Below are positions 26,901-34,554 of a DNA stretch of 54,978 nt, piece after piece; within the stretch, counting starts at the first letter, position 1, and the number at the start of each line of letters is the position of its first letter. Location of the stretch: positions 1 to 54,978 of the forward strand of contig CAMUGE010000017.1 of the NCBI GenBank assembly GCA_947088345.1. The letters are read 5' to 3'. The position numbers and the translations under genes are program-made. The notes under the pieces are model-generated. The model was given only the letters and a program-made list of their open reading frames with translations. It was not told the origin of the DNA and made no database searches. This DNA is from an uncultured Roseburia sp. (GTDB taxonomy: Bacteria > Bacillota > Clostridia > Lachnospirales > Lachnospiraceae).

Positions 26901-29258
26901 GGAAATGCGCAGGCGGTATGGCTGTTTACGCCTGACGACACAGAGACATATAAGCTGCTTGAGGGAACGCTGTACTTTACGGTAAATAAAGCGGTGCCGA
27001 TTGTGCAGACGCCGACGGCATCCCCGTCTCAGATTATTTATAATCCGACAACGCACCTGTCCGGGATCAGCGTAAACGGGTCAAACGGAACCTGGACCGT
27101 CGGAGGAACAGAGACGACTGTAAGAGGAACCTGGGGATGGAAAGAACCGGATACGGTTCCGACTGTAGATAAGCCGACTTATACCGCTGTATTTACACCA
27201 AAAGACACAGATAACTACGATCCGGCTGAGATTGAGACAGAAATCAGCGTAAGCAAAGCAGTTCCGTATATTGCCGCTAATCCGGACACTTCGGAGCTGA
27301 CATATGGCGATACGCTATCGAATGTGGAATTTACAGGCGGAAGCGTACAGTATAACCAAAACAGCAATATACCAGGCTTTGATACGCCGGTGCCGGGCGT
27401 GTTTGCGTGGATCGACGGTTCGATCAAACCACAGGTGCCGGACAGCAAAAAAACGCTGTATGACATTGAATTTATACCGGAAGACGAGATTAATTATGAG
27501 TCGGTTGGATTTATGATGCCTGTTACGGTAAATCCGGCGGAGAAACCGGACAATACGCCGGCGTATGATCATCAGGACGTACCTTTGGAAGTGGAATATA
27601 TTTCCCAGATTGATCTTCCGGAGAATTGGGAGTGGGATGAGAAAGAAGACTGGGCATTGAAGTCCGGTATGGAATATCATCTGACTGCAATTTATAAAGG
27701 AGAGGACGCAGGAGTCGGCAACTTTAAGATTGAGCGCGTTTCCATTACCGTGCGCCGGGCAGGCTGCGTTCATCCCAATCGGGAAGAACGAAACGTTAAG
27801 AGCACGACATGCTTTGAGGATGGTTATAGCGGAGATATTTACTGCAGCGTCTGCGGAGAGGTCATTTCTGCAGGAACGATCGTTGCATCGCCGGGGCACC
27901 AGTGGGATGCCGGAGTCGTCACACTCGAGCCGACCTGCGAAGAGGACGGAACAGCGCTCTTTACCTGTACTGTCTGTCATACGACGGAGGAGCGTGTCAA
28001 CGATCCGCGCGTGGAGAAACGCGGTCATGACTGGGAGGAGGAGCTGACAATGCTTGATCCGACCTGTACAGAAGAAGGCGCAACGTTTATCCGATGCAAA
28101 CGGTGTGATGCGGCTATGCCGGGTACGGAGATTAAAATCCCGTCGTTTGGAGGCCATATCGGCGGAACGGCAACCTGTACGCAGGAAGCAGTCTGCGAGC
28201 GGTGCGGCGAGCGTTACGGAGAAGTAGATCCCGCAAACCATCCGGAGACAGAAGTGCGCGGTGTCAGAGAGGTTTCATGCTCGCAGGAAGGATTTACCGG
28301 AGATACATTCTGTCTGGTATGTGAAAATCTTGTTGCAGCGGGCAGTGTGATTGAAAAACTTCCGCACAGGTGGATGGAACGAAGATGTATTACGCAGCCG
28401 GATTGTGTTCACCCGGGACTTGAGGTCTTAATCTGCGGTAACTGCGGAATTGAGCAGGAGGAAGTGATTGAGGCGACAGGCGTGCACAAGTGGAGCAATG
28501 TATATACAATTGACAGGCCTGTACAGGGCAGCACAGACGGAAGCAAATCATTCCACTGTACAATCTGCGACTCGATTAATCCGGAGAGTGTCGTTGTAAT
28601 TACGGCTGCGGGCGGCACCGTAAAACAGCCGACCGGCGATTATAAGGTTGTAACGCCGGGAACGAGCAAAACGCCGTCTGTTGAATATACAAAACCGGCG
28701 GATAAGAATGCGCAGAAAGTAAACATTCCGGCTGCAATTACGGTCAACGGAATATCCTATCAGGTAACATCGGTAGCGGCAAATGCATTTAAAAACAATA
28801 AAAAGATTACACAGGTAACAATTGGAAACAATGTCACAAAGATCGGAAACGGAGCGTTTTCCGGATGTACGAAACTGCAGACAGTAACGATCGGCAATAA
28901 AGTAAAGACGGTTGGAAACAATGCGTTTGACGGCTGTAAGAAATTAAAAAATGTTACGATTGGAAGCAAGGTGACGTCCATTGGCACAAAGGCATTTAAC
29001 AAGTGTACCGAGCTGACAAAGATAACGATTCCGAAAAATGTATCAAAAATCGGGAAGCAGGCGTTTAACGGCTGTGCGAAATTAAAGAACATTACGATAA
29101 AAACGACGAAATTAAAGAGCAGTAATGTTGGAAGCAGCGCATTTAAAGGCACTGCGTCGAAAGCTGTTGTGAAAGTGCCAAAGAGCAAGCTTTCCGCATA
29201 CAAAAAGCTTCTGAAATCAAAAGGAATGAGCAAGAAAGCAACTTACAAAAAAGCATGA
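20931..29258 (+). CDS. Giant secreted multidomain surface protein with BspA-type leucine-rich repeats
   Basis: This 2775-residue protein starts with a signal peptide (about 1-38, ending near SVAAADV). In order it shows: a transglutaminase-like fold at about 213-325 whose catalytic Cys and His positions are Ala259 and Lys286; a GLUG-like block at about 380-510; several MBG/YDG-like and Ig-like modules (TYNDHSGG, VNYTYGDTVK, VYDTANPAFTW); an Ig/FN3-like part with DKTPPEIGF and NTEYRLYIAAVDRAGN; an acidic Asp/Pro/Gly-rich linker at about 1803-1873; seven CxxC pairs with HxW motifs at about 2280-2550; and five or six LRR_5 repeats (ITIGNNVTKIG type) at about 2600-2750. No LPXTG signal or SLH domain is visible. 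ATG 20931 follows GGAGGT. It ends in a strong terminator. Adhesion or glycan contact is inferred. Confidence 0.93.
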   Translation: MEGKRKFGIRRVLAFLLAFALLATSLDLSVVSVAAADVRAGQNEGAFEKWIDRVDLPQYAKDFYVNLDRDTGTNGNHVLLNGSKITIGNAEGVANPYIGFSVGDYMMEPNQIDESSDRDLEIRNNLLIAYKAFLKDHPEIFWLTDTPEFGLVSRGQQPGGTWQYMYYLILSYVDPITNPYTVYTKGYEQPKTRQDETAELDRIINGINVSGAYEVDKVKAIHDWLITANFSQTAAGTSQLAGKAISAIKQLTGDDAPGADAYAQAMKVICEKKGFPCVLVNDGNGKSWNYVKVGSGWYLVDIAADKANTTDVTTSGNISTKYLLLGSKTQIDGGEVSTVYTPNNLIEGVSFSNGPVLSASRYPLQPEVIEGVLVVPPTLGSGTAADPYQIGSESELFWFRMLVNGNLTDQAQDADACAVLTADIALTAKWTPIGTNAAPFAGTFDGNGFTVSGMRVEAAVDNYAGFFGKADGAEIKHFGLTGASVSNIAGAKTGALCGELAGTSTITNCFAQMSTPGTTAGIAHTVSAGSSITYSFTNAYKLAEQADPASTFTNSYFVASGNANQLGQSAPLAFFTSGQITYQLNGDKSTGDLIWRQNVDNSWPKDQWPQFKTEGHAIVYKHQTQARYSNKKFGEVRVENTNYTYNDHSGGLSVALPDDWEGGRTISYQYANWNSNSPGSAPTSGWTNVTSGVLNDTTFPCRSYSAGVNPSYDYWLKIKVTGSTNYNDIEQNVAFRVNRKPLTSSDITIKVIKPANGEAYYTGNALKIPDDIEIEVTDGSQTLVVEKDWFYTVFATGETYIEAKEYDIQIMGQGNYNGTGIAKFLVKRKQADVRILDTYQVNYTYGDTVKEPTDAQIVYTGDAGATKTIKWYNANDTDRKNPLTGIPSDAGTYIVRVEMSATGNYEMAFAEKTVTIAKKTPTVDDVTVERVDNWNLISEFDGKERVATVTAKNGLNARIGYRTRRGSTYLASPPKNAGEYELWVIVEEATNFAATQFKVYDFTIQRKSLSQSMFNALVDEYYSATPREPAVSISGDGSFACLTENDFTVTYRNNTNVGSATAVITGKNNGNFTGQISLPFRINPKIWAGDVKDYYEIRGDKVPTPDGLTGDNWYKGAVTLLPANGYTIWLGKAGNATTGDGSKIEIKSEGIDQEFTFYLKDADGYIVFVPNSGTPNYREEKVTLSIDAQGPVFNNTRTGGITISGENGKRSPYRVDPGTTKKTTFSTVDNQEVSVRIEAYDKLIGLDKIYYFVDKVSSSTLDEVIESELELKDPTVLESNPDWFTEAPSLEEGTYAGFTINGEGKYVVYAYATDKFGNKSSYICSAGITIDKTPPEIGFIISPTKVQGTLKDTSATISYFNATEKGTFYFKVLPREEAAPSVDDIIAAGEAGEDGTAGKGEMKAGGGNTFEMTDLTPNTEYRLYIAAVDRAGNQIITPKTIDFKTCKIITKFKGDGLPTLEGEYGTKVKEMTLTPPELADDMAPDAGGTWAVYTHYVDENDNTPIISSGEGETIYPVDDEDAPAKPDLVAVFTPDNQDLYETLWVTIKPRVNKKKITVQVEDAKKVYDTANPAFTWSLAGEDKLVGTDTPDVLGIVLDFVLTANNGTEDNPHVGTYDITGTSNSKNYEVEFLPGTLTVTKAQATITVNRENYRVTFGDAVFPLEDIEKYGESELIYRITKSQAYNPQMGDGLYNGEVITVDAQGNVRIDGAGEADIQVSMAASKNYFAAVGDKQIHVSVAKHAPVAIDQVEQKYVYAAGTKDQPATIELSQFLLKDIGKSIFEIPENGIADTEDILAMIQNPETEEPDEGGDDQNPDQGGNENPDESETPEIPEENQTREREEQTPGGDDQNPGGSGDDTQTPGGDDQNPGGSNVEAKAFVGHRSGNLFYQVKKLGEDMIGTYADITVNIISANYEPLTVNIHILIRDKIQPFEDKEAEVDVVDKSELTYGVLLGDVALNTETARFVEEGSDNEVKGTLVWKEPETVLQVGNAQAVWLFTPDDTETYKLLEGTLYFTVNKAVPIVQTPTASPSQIIYNPTTHLSGISVNGSNGTWTVGGTETTVRGTWGWKEPDTVPTVDKPTYTAVFTPKDTDNYDPAEIETEISVSKAVPYIAANPDTSELTYGDTLSNVEFTGGSVQYNQNSNIPGFDTPVPGVFAWIDGSIKPQVPDSKKTLYDIEFIPEDEINYESVGFMMPVTVNPAEKPDNTPAYDHQDVPLEVEYISQIDLPENWEWDEKEDWALKSGMEYHLTAIYKGEDAGVGNFKIERVSITVRRAGCVHPNREERNVKSTTCFEDGYSGDIYCSVCGEVISAGTIVASPGHQWDAGVVTLEPTCEEDGTALFTCTVCHTTEERVNDPRVEKRGHDWEEELTMLDPTCTEEGATFIRCKRCDAAMPGTEIKIPSFGGHIGGTATCTQEAVCERCGERYGEVDPANHPETEVRGVREVSCSQEGFTGDTFCLVCENLVAAGSVIEKLPHRWMERRCITQPDCVHPGLEVLICGNCGIEQEEVIEATGVHKWSNVYTIDRPVQGSTDGSKSFHCTICDSINPESVVVITAAGGTVKQPTGDYKVVTPGTSKTPSVEYTKPADKNAQKVNIPAAITVNGISYQVTSVAANAFKNNKKITQVTIGNNVTKIGNGAFSGCTKLQTVTIGNKVKTVGNNAFDGCKKLKNVTIGSKVTSIGTKAFNKCTELTKITIPKNVSKIGKQAFNGCAKLKNITIKTTKLKSSNVGSSAFKGTASKAVVKVPKSKLSAYKKLLKSKGMSKKATYKKA
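26460..26549 (+). repeat. Tandem 39-bp repeat encoding an acidic Gly/Pro linker
   Basis: Two identical 39-base copies start at 26460 and 26511, and a shorter third match (GAGGAGACGATCAGAATCC) lies near 26358. They encode QTPGGDDQNPGGS-type sequence inside the giant surface protein. The unit spacing of 51 bases keeps the frame, so copy-number change would lengthen or shorten the linker without breaking the gene. Confidence 0.8.
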
Positions 29259-29270
29259 TCTTTTTTGGGG

Positions 29271-29298
29271 ACGGGGCGCATCTGCGCCCCGTTTTTTT
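29271..29298 (+). terminator. Intrinsic terminator after the giant surface protein gene
   Basis: ACGGGGCGCA, loop TC and TGCGCCCCGT form a ten-base-pair GC-rich stem followed by seven T. Confidence 0.92.
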
Positions 29299-29322
29299 GC
29301 GAAAAACAACATGCGGGCTGTC

Positions 29323-29350
29323 TTGACAATTCCGGGTTCAGTGGTATAAT
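29323..29350 (+). promoter_or_regulatory. Strong sigma-A promoter of kdgK
   Basis: TTGACA 29323-29328, a 16-base spacer ending in TGG, and a perfect TATAAT 29345-29350. The untranslated leader is about 57 bases. Confidence 0.85.
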
Positions 29351-29413
29351 GTTATTAAAATTTGGCATAAATTCCATTTTTTGATGTGAAAGAATTAATT
29401 AGGAGGATGAAAC

Positions 29414-30439
29414 ATGGCAAAGAAAGTCGTTACATTTGGCGAGATTATGCTTCGCCTTGCACCGGAAGGATATTACCGTTTTGTACAGGCTCCGTCTTAT
29501 GGCGCTACTTACGGCGGCGGAGAGGCAAACGTAGCAGTCTCGCTTGCAAATTACGGGCTGGACGCAAGCTTTGTAACAAAGCTTCCGGCACATGAGATCG
29601 GACAGGCAGGTGTAAATTCCTTAAGGCAGTTCGGGGTTGACACATCCGATATTGTACGCGGCGGCGACCGGGTGGGCATCTACTTTTTGGAGAAAGGCGC
29701 GAGCCAGAGACCTTCAAAGGTAATCTATGACCGTGCAGGTTCTGCAATTGCTACGGCCACAACGGCTGATTTTGATTGGGATAAAATTTTTGAGGGCGCC
29801 GACTGGTTCCACTTTACAGGTATTACGCCGGCGCTCGGCGATAACGTGGCAGCGATCTGTCTGGAGGCATGCAAAGCTGCAAAAGCAAAAGGAATTACCG
29901 TCTCCTGCGACTTAAATTACCGCAACAAACTCTGGTCAAAAGAGAAAGCCGGACAGGTTATGGGTGAGCTCTGCCAGTATGTCGATGTATGTATTTCCAA
30001 CGAGGAAGACGCAAATGATGTATTTGGCATTAAGTCCGAGGGAACAGAGGTAACTGCAGGTGAATTAAATAAAGCCGGATATAAAGAGGTGGCGCAGAAG
30101 CTGACTGAGCGTTTTGGCTTTAAGAAGGTTGCAATTACGCTTCGGACCTCCATTTCTGCAAACGATAACAGATGGGCTGCTATGCTGTATGAGAATGGCG
30201 AGAGCTATTTTTCCAAAGAATATCTGATGCATATCGTAGACCGTGTCGGCGGCGGCGACTCGTTCGGCGGCGGATTGATCTATGCATGTTTAAATGATTA
30301 TGCTCCGCAGGACACCATTGAATTTGCAGTAGCGGCAAGCTGCTTAAAACACTCGATCGAGGGAGATTTCAATCAGGTCAGTGTATCAGAAGTACAGAAA
30401 TTAGCCGGAGGAGATGCTTCCGGACGCGTACAGAGATAA
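29414..30439 (+). CDS. kdgK: 2-keto-3-deoxygluconate kinase (PfkB family)
   Basis: PfkB-type sugar kinase that most likely phosphorylates 2-keto-3-deoxygluconate in pectin, uronate or gluconate breakdown. FGEIMLRLAP at the start, YGGGEANVAVSLANYG, and the ATP/catalytic motif RVGGGDSFGGG at about residues 275-285 are family features; the usual GAGD reads GGGD. The length of 341 residues fits. ATG 29414 follows AGGAGG. It has its own promoter and terminator, so it is monocistronic. A KDPG aldolase is not in the window, and the exact substrate is inferred from the KduD-like gene 3 kb away. Confidence 0.85.
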   Translation: MAKKVVTFGEIMLRLAPEGYYRFVQAPSYGATYGGGEANVAVSLANYGLDASFVTKLPAHEIGQAGVNSLRQFGVDTSDIVRGGDRVGIYFLEKGASQRPSKVIYDRAGSAIATATTADFDWDKIFEGADWFHFTGITPALGDNVAAICLEACKAAKAKGITVSCDLNYRNKLWSKEKAGQVMGELCQYVDVCISNEEDANDVFGIKSEGTEVTAGELNKAGYKEVAQKLTERFGFKKVAITLRTSISANDNRWAAMLYENGESYFSKEYLMHIVDRVGGGDSFGGGLIYACLNDYAPQDTIEFAVAASCLKHSIEGDFNQVSVSEVQKLAGGDASGRVQR

Positions 30440-30466
30440 AAACAGTCTCTGGAAATATGGATATGG

Positions 30467-30503
30467 AAAAAGAGTCTCGTATCAATGATATGGGACTCTT
30501 TTT
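30467..30503 (+). terminator. Intrinsic terminator after kdgK
   Basis: AAAAAGAGTC pairs with GACTCTTTTT, and the inner TCGTATC/GATATGG bases extend the stem. The 3' arm ends in a T-run. Confidence 0.88.
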
Positions 30504-30598
30504 GTATAAATTTCACAAACACTGTGCGCACGCGGATTATAAAATTTGTATAAAAATTTTTGAATTTGTCCGAAATGCTGGTTTTTTTCGGTAATTTG

Positions 30599-30607
30599 TG
30601 GTAAAAT
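30599..30607 (+). promoter_or_regulatory. Possible extended -10 promoter of the CarD-like gene
   Basis: TGG followed by TAAAAT at 30602-30607; no good -35 box is seen. The 230 bases around it are AT-rich and hold no other feature I can support. Confidence 0.4.
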
Positions 30608-30695
30608 AGTATTATTCAGTTATTTGCAGGAAATCATGAAACAAGTAGTTTTATTACACAATGACCGAATTAAGTCAGAAAGGAGTGGTGGCAGT

Positions 30696-31205
30696 ATGTT
30701 TGAGATTGGAGAATATGTTGTCTATGGTTCTAAGGGTGTCTGTAAAGTTATGGATATTACACATTTGGACATGTCCGGCGCGGATCAGGAGCGGCTTTAT
30801 TATGTGTTAGCGCCGGTCGGCGATACATCCGCGAAGATTTATGCACCGACAGATAATCAGAAGACAGTAATGCGCAAGGTCATCACCAGGGAAGCGGCGC
30901 AGCAGCTGATTGAAGAGCTTCCGGAGATCGAACTTTTATGGGTGCCGAATGACAAACAACGGGAAGCGACCTATCGCGAAGCGATGAAGACCGGGGATTA
31001 CAGGTCATGGATCAGCATTGTGAAAACGTTGTATGTAAGAAAGAAAGAGCGGCTTTCACAGGGAAAAAAGATCACCGCATTGGATGAACGGTATATGAGG
31101 GTGGCGGAGAACGAGCTGTATAACGAGCTCTCCCTGACGCTTGAGATACCGAAAGAAAATATGGAACAATATATCAGGGAGAGATTGGAGTGTATCGAAA
31201 CGTAA
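30696..31205 (+). CDS. CarD-family transcription regulator
   Basis: The protein has 169 residues. The N-terminal FEIGEYVVYGSKGVCKVMDI is the RNA-polymerase-binding CarD/TRCF interaction fold, followed by a helical C-terminal domain with ELLWVPNDKQRE and the basic SWISIVKTLYVRKKER segment. CarD proteins bind the RNA polymerase beta subunit and stabilise open complexes. An upstream start at 30624 is open in frame, but ATG 30696 is chosen because AAAGGAG at 30679-30685 precedes it and the domain starts there. It is monocistronic and faces the DUF4317 gene across a shared terminator. Confidence 0.9.
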   Translation: MFEIGEYVVYGSKGVCKVMDITHLDMSGADQERLYYVLAPVGDTSAKIYAPTDNQKTVMRKVITREAAQQLIEELPEIELLWVPNDKQREATYREAMKTGDYRSWISIVKTLYVRKKERLSQGKKITALDERYMRVAENELYNELSLTLEIPKENMEQYIRERLECIET

Positions 31206-31218
31206 CAAAAGATCAGAT

Positions 31219-31280
31219 AAAAACGGGGCCGTTCCGATCTGTATGCAGGAAATAATACGGATCAAAGCGGCCCCGTTTTT
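31219..31280. terminator. Bidirectional terminator between the CarD-like and DUF4317 genes
   Basis: AAAAACGGGGCCG and CGGCCCCGTTTTT form a 13-base-pair stem with A-run and T-run on opposite sides; the loop contains a second small pairing (CCGATC with GGATC). It serves both convergent genes. Confidence 0.9.
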
Positions 31281-31308
31281 GTGTTACATTTTAATATACC
31301 GCGGCATG

Positions 31309-32565
31309 TCAAACCGTTGTGTTGACGCCGTTAACAGCCGCATGTTCGTTTTCGTCCAATGGAATAATCAGGCATTTTTGGCCGTTTATCATGTCGGAAT
31401 GGATTTGGCTGACTTTTTCCGGTTTGACGCGCAGAATCACATCATAGGTCTTAACTTCCGGTACGTCGTCCCCGTTATCTGCGTCCGTGACAGGCAGTGC
31501 CCGCGTCTCCTCAAGCTGTTGTTTTAAGGAAGCGACTTGTCCGAGCAGTTCAAGTTTTTCTTTCCGTCGTCCGTTTTGTTCCACCAGTTTGGGGTCAACC
31601 AGCTGATCGGCGTTTGGAAGTTCTTCTTCAAATGCCGTTCCGAAGCTTTTTTCAATCTTTGCGGCCTGTTCTTCGGACACCCCGCTCTCGCTTAAAATTT
31701 CCGAGATTGCGGTCTGCGTCACAATCACCGGCTGCGGTTCCTCATCGTTCGGCAGAACCGGAATCAGATCGTTTAAGTTTCCCTGGATATCCATAAAAAG
31801 CGTTCTGCTGGTTTCGTCTTCTTCCCCGATCACATCTTTTACTATATTCTGAAAAGTCAGTTTTTTTTCGGTCGCAGTCAGCCTGGGGCTGCAGCCAAGT
31901 ACATTTTCCATAAATTCCGCGTGGGGCGATTTGGTGTCGCGCGTGTAAAATAAAACGGAGTGAATATCTGCGCTGCGGTCGGTAAAGGCAGGAAAGACAA
32001 ACCCGGAGTCAGGAGCGCCGACAACCCAGTCGCGGATACGCGGTCCAATGCGGTTTTCCGCTTCGCGGTAGCCAAGCGCCGCATTGGAAAGCGTCACAGG
32101 GCAAACCGCACAGAGCAGATATTCATAGACTTCTTCGGATTCGTCGAGTTTGTTATTGTCTTTTGTCTTCGTCATTACATCGTATGCGTCATGGAAGATT
32201 AAAATCAGGTAGTTCCCAACATAATTGTAATTCTCGATGATCAGGTCGAAAAAGGCATCAAGGAGTTCTTCGCTTTTTAAAAGGCTTTGACGAAGTCCTA
32301 AAAGAAACTGCTGCTTTCCGCCGGCCGCTTCCTCCGCGGCCGGAAATTCCAGTTCCAGAAGGTTGTTGCCGAGGCTGCCGGAGAGCACTTTTTTTGTGAT
32401 TTCCAGATATTTATGTAATTCCTCGTCATCTAAGTTGAGGAATGTTTCGCCGAATTTTACGACTTTATTTCGGTCGGCATCGACATAACAGCCGCAAAGC
32501 CTTGTAAATGTTGCGGCGTCTTTTTTAAAGCGACGTTTTATTTCCTGAATTTCTTTTTTATTCAT
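31309..32565 (-). CDS. DUF4317 family protein
   Basis: This 418-residue soluble protein starts MNKKEIQEIKRRFKKDAATFTR and contains GCYVDADRNKV, SNAALGYREAENRIG and VVGAPDSGFVFPAFTDRSAD, which I recognise as the DUF4317 family common in clostridia. A coiled-coil stretch (KEKLELLGQVASLKQQLEE) precedes a C-terminal small domain. The family has no established function. The start has AAAGGAGC upstream on the - strand. It shares a terminator with the CarD-like gene and lies 36 bases downstream of araC, so it may be read through from that gene. Confidence 0.88.
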   Translation of the reverse strand: MNKKEIQEIKRRFKKDAATFTRLCGCYVDADRNKVVKFGETFLNLDDEELHKYLEITKKVLSGSLGNNLLELEFPAAEEAAGGKQQFLLGLRQSLLKSEELLDAFFDLIIENYNYVGNYLILIFHDAYDVMTKTKDNNKLDESEEVYEYLLCAVCPVTLSNAALGYREAENRIGPRIRDWVVGAPDSGFVFPAFTDRSADIHSVLFYTRDTKSPHAEFMENVLGCSPRLTATEKKLTFQNIVKDVIGEEDETSRTLFMDIQGNLNDLIPVLPNDEEPQPVIVTQTAISEILSESGVSEEQAAKIEKSFGTAFEEELPNADQLVDPKLVEQNGRRKEKLELLGQVASLKQQLEETRALPVTDADNGDDVPEVKTYDVILRVKPEKVSQIHSDMINGQKCLIIPLDENEHAAVNGVNTTV

Positions 32566-32601
32566 GGGAATAGCTCCTTTTTCTAAATTTTTTCTGAATT
32601 G

Positions 32602-33471
32602 TTAATTTTCATTTGAAATCTGGGCATACTTTTTAGGAGTGATACCGACCGCCTTTGTAAAAACTTTTAGGAAATTGCTGTAATCGCCGAAACCGCACAT
32701 TGCGCAGGTGTCGCTGACGGAATGGCCGTTTGAGAGAAGCGATTTTGCCTTTGTAATGCGTTTTGCGGAAATATACTTATTAATCGTAGTTCCGGTCGAC
32801 TTCTTAAAAATTTTGCACAGGTACGAACTGCTTAAATAAAAGTGGTCCGCGAGACTTTGGATCGTCAGGGATTCCGTCAGGTGGCGGTTGACATAGGAGA
32901 GAATATCGTCGATCTGTCCATGCCGTATGCCGGTGACTTCGGGGCGGTCAAAGTCGTGGTCGCAGTGCAGCAGAAATATACGGTTCAGGAAGATTAACAG
33001 TTCCAGAAAGATCGCCGTGTCCATAATGTCCTGTCCGTATCCATCACTGTACGAGAGTTTGTGGATATAATAGAGGAAGCGTTTCTGCTCTTCGGCGGAA
33101 AGCGAAATCTTATGGCCCAGACCGCTGCTGCGGCAGGTAAAACAATAATTTAAATCAGTCTGCTCGGTGGAAAATTTTTTCAGATAGTCCGGATAGATCG
33201 AGAGGATCACACGCTCCAAATCTGCATTGTCAATGCGGGAGAGATAATGGCTTTCATATTGGTTGATAAAAAAAATATCTCCCGGATGAAATGAATAAAA
33301 GCGGTTGTCGATCAAAAACTGTTTTCCGCCGGAAATCGAATAATAGACTTCGTAGCAGTCATGGATATGAATGTTCATCGGTTTTTCGTCGTTGTACAGA
33401 TGGGCAACAGCAAACGTCTGTGAGCGGATGCAGGCGTCGGTAGCAGATTTGCAGGAATCATATACTGTCAT
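32602..33471 (-). CDS. AraC-family transcription regulator
   Basis: The protein has 289 residues. The N-terminal half is a cupin-like sugar-binding part (MNIHIHDCYEVYYSISG, FHPGDIFFINQYESH). The last 100 residues are the double helix-turn-helix: SLADHFYLSSSYLCKIFKK, then VSDTCAMCGFGDYSNFLKVFTKAVGITPKKY. It is divergent from the KduD-like gene with a 150-base gap, so control of that gene, and perhaps of the GH35 gene, is likely. The effector is unknown; a sugar acid or related glycan product is inferred from the neighbours. Confidence 0.92.
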   Translation of the reverse strand: MTVYDSCKSATDACIRSQTFAVAHLYNDEKPMNIHIHDCYEVYYSISGGKQFLIDNRFYSFHPGDIFFINQYESHYLSRIDNADLERVILSIYPDYLKKFSTEQTDLNYCFTCRSSGLGHKISLSAEEQKRFLYYIHKLSYSDGYGQDIMDTAIFLELLIFLNRIFLLHCDHDFDRPEVTGIRHGQIDDILSYVNRHLTESLTIQSLADHFYLSSSYLCKIFKKSTGTTINKYISAKRITKAKSLLSNGHSVSDTCAMCGFGDYSNFLKVFTKAVGITPKKYAQISNEN

Positions 33472-33508
33472 ATTTTCCCCCGGTTTCCTTATTTTGTATA
33501 TGCTTTCC

Positions 33509-33537
33509 AGTATAAATCATTCGTCGAACATTTGCAA
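33509..33537 (-). promoter_or_regulatory. Promoter of the AraC-type regulator
   Basis: On the - strand, TTGCAA, 17 bases and TATACT form a good promoter reading toward araC. On the + strand the opposite gene has only a lone TATAAT at 33587-33592 without a -35 box, which fits activator-dependent expression. Confidence 0.65.
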
Positions 33538-33621
33538 GATTTTGAACAAAAACAACAAGAAAAGAGTGTTTTTTATATGTTACTATTATAATTATGAAAA
33601 AAGAAATGGAGGAACAGAACA

Positions 33622-34425
33622 ATGGGAATTTTAGACAGCTTTTCATTAAAAGGTAAAGTTGCACTTGTAACAGGTGCGTCTTACGGCATCGGTTTTGCAA
33701 TTGCCTCTGCCTATGCAGATGCAGGCGCAACCATCGTTTTTAACGATATCAAGCAGGAACTGGTGGATAAGGGGATTGCCGCTTATGCGGAATCAGGCAT
33801 TACGGCACATGGTTATGTCTGTGACGTGACGAACGAGGATCAGGTAAACGACCTTGTGAAAAAAGTAGAAGCAGAGGTTGGCGTGATTGATATTCTCGTA
33901 AATAATGCGGGCATTATCAAACGTATCCCGATGTGCGATATGTCGGCTGCAGAGTTTCGTCAGGTCATTGACGTTGACTTAAACGCACCGTTTATCGTGT
34001 CAAAGGCAGTTATTCCAAGCATGATTAAAAAAGGACACGGCAAGATTATAAATATCTGCTCTATGATGAGCGAACTCGGACGCGAGACAGTTTCCGCATA
34101 TGCTGCTGCAAAGGGCGGTTTAAAAATGCTGACAAAGAATATTGCATCCGAGTACGGCGAGTTTAATATCCAGTGTAACGGAATTGGACCGGGCTACATT
34201 GCTACGCCGCAGACGGCTCCTCTTCGTGAGGTTCAGCCGGACGGTTCCAAACATCCATTCGATCAGTTTATTATTGCAAAAACTCCGGCGGCAAGATGGG
34301 GCAACGCGGAAGATTTACAGGGACCGGCAGTATTCCTTGCTTCCGACGCTTCTGATTTCGTAAACGGACATGTTGTCTATGTAGACGGCGGAATCCTTGC
34401 ATATATCGGAAAACAGCCGGGTTAA
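33622..34425 (+). CDS. SDR oxidoreductase, gluconate 5-dehydrogenase / KduD-like
   Basis: A short-chain dehydrogenase with TGASYGIG at about residues 17-24, NNAG, and the catalytic Ser147, Tyr160 and Lys164 (SAYAAAKGG). The sequence FSLKGKVALVTGASYGIG and the IKRIPMCDM and GPGYIATPQTAPL segments match enzymes annotated as gluconate 5-dehydrogenase or 2-deoxy-D-gluconate 3-dehydrogenase. It likely interconverts keto and hydroxy forms of a sugar acid that feeds the KdgK step. ATG 33622 follows GGAGGAAC. The divergent AraC regulator is the probable activator. Which of the two substrates it uses cannot be decided. Confidence 0.85.
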   Translation: MGILDSFSLKGKVALVTGASYGIGFAIASAYADAGATIVFNDIKQELVDKGIAAYAESGITAHGYVCDVTNEDQVNDLVKKVEAEVGVIDILVNNAGIIKRIPMCDMSAAEFRQVIDVDLNAPFIVSKAVIPSMIKKGHGKIINICSMMSELGRETVSAYAAAKGGLKMLTKNIASEYGEFNIQCNGIGPGYIATPQTAPLREVQPDGSKHPFDQFIIAKTPAARWGNAEDLQGPAVFLASDASDFVNGHVVYVDGGILAYIGKQPG

Positions 34426-34426
34426 A

Positions 34427-34490
34427 GTGTGTATAGATTTTCTAAGCTGCCAGAATACGTCAGCTAAGAAAATCTGAGATACACACGGAA
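34427..34490. repeat. 64-bp hairpin repeat, copy 1
   Basis: The unit folds on itself: GTGTGTA pairs with TACACAC at the ends, AGATTTTCT with AGAAAATCT, and AGCTG with CAGCT, around loop CCAGAATACGT. It is followed by a GAATGCC/GGCATTC hairpin at about 34489-34511. It begins two bases after the KduD-like stop codon and lacks a T-run. Confidence 0.85.
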
Positions 34491-34554
34491 GAATGCCAGG
34501 AGAGGGCATTCTTCGCATTGATTGTTTGTGCCGCCGATGGCGGCATGAGCGGAA

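Noticed and set aside
27315-28241. A 308-codon - strand frame
   Set aside because: It is the shadow of the CxxC repeat part of the giant protein; no start signals and no domain.
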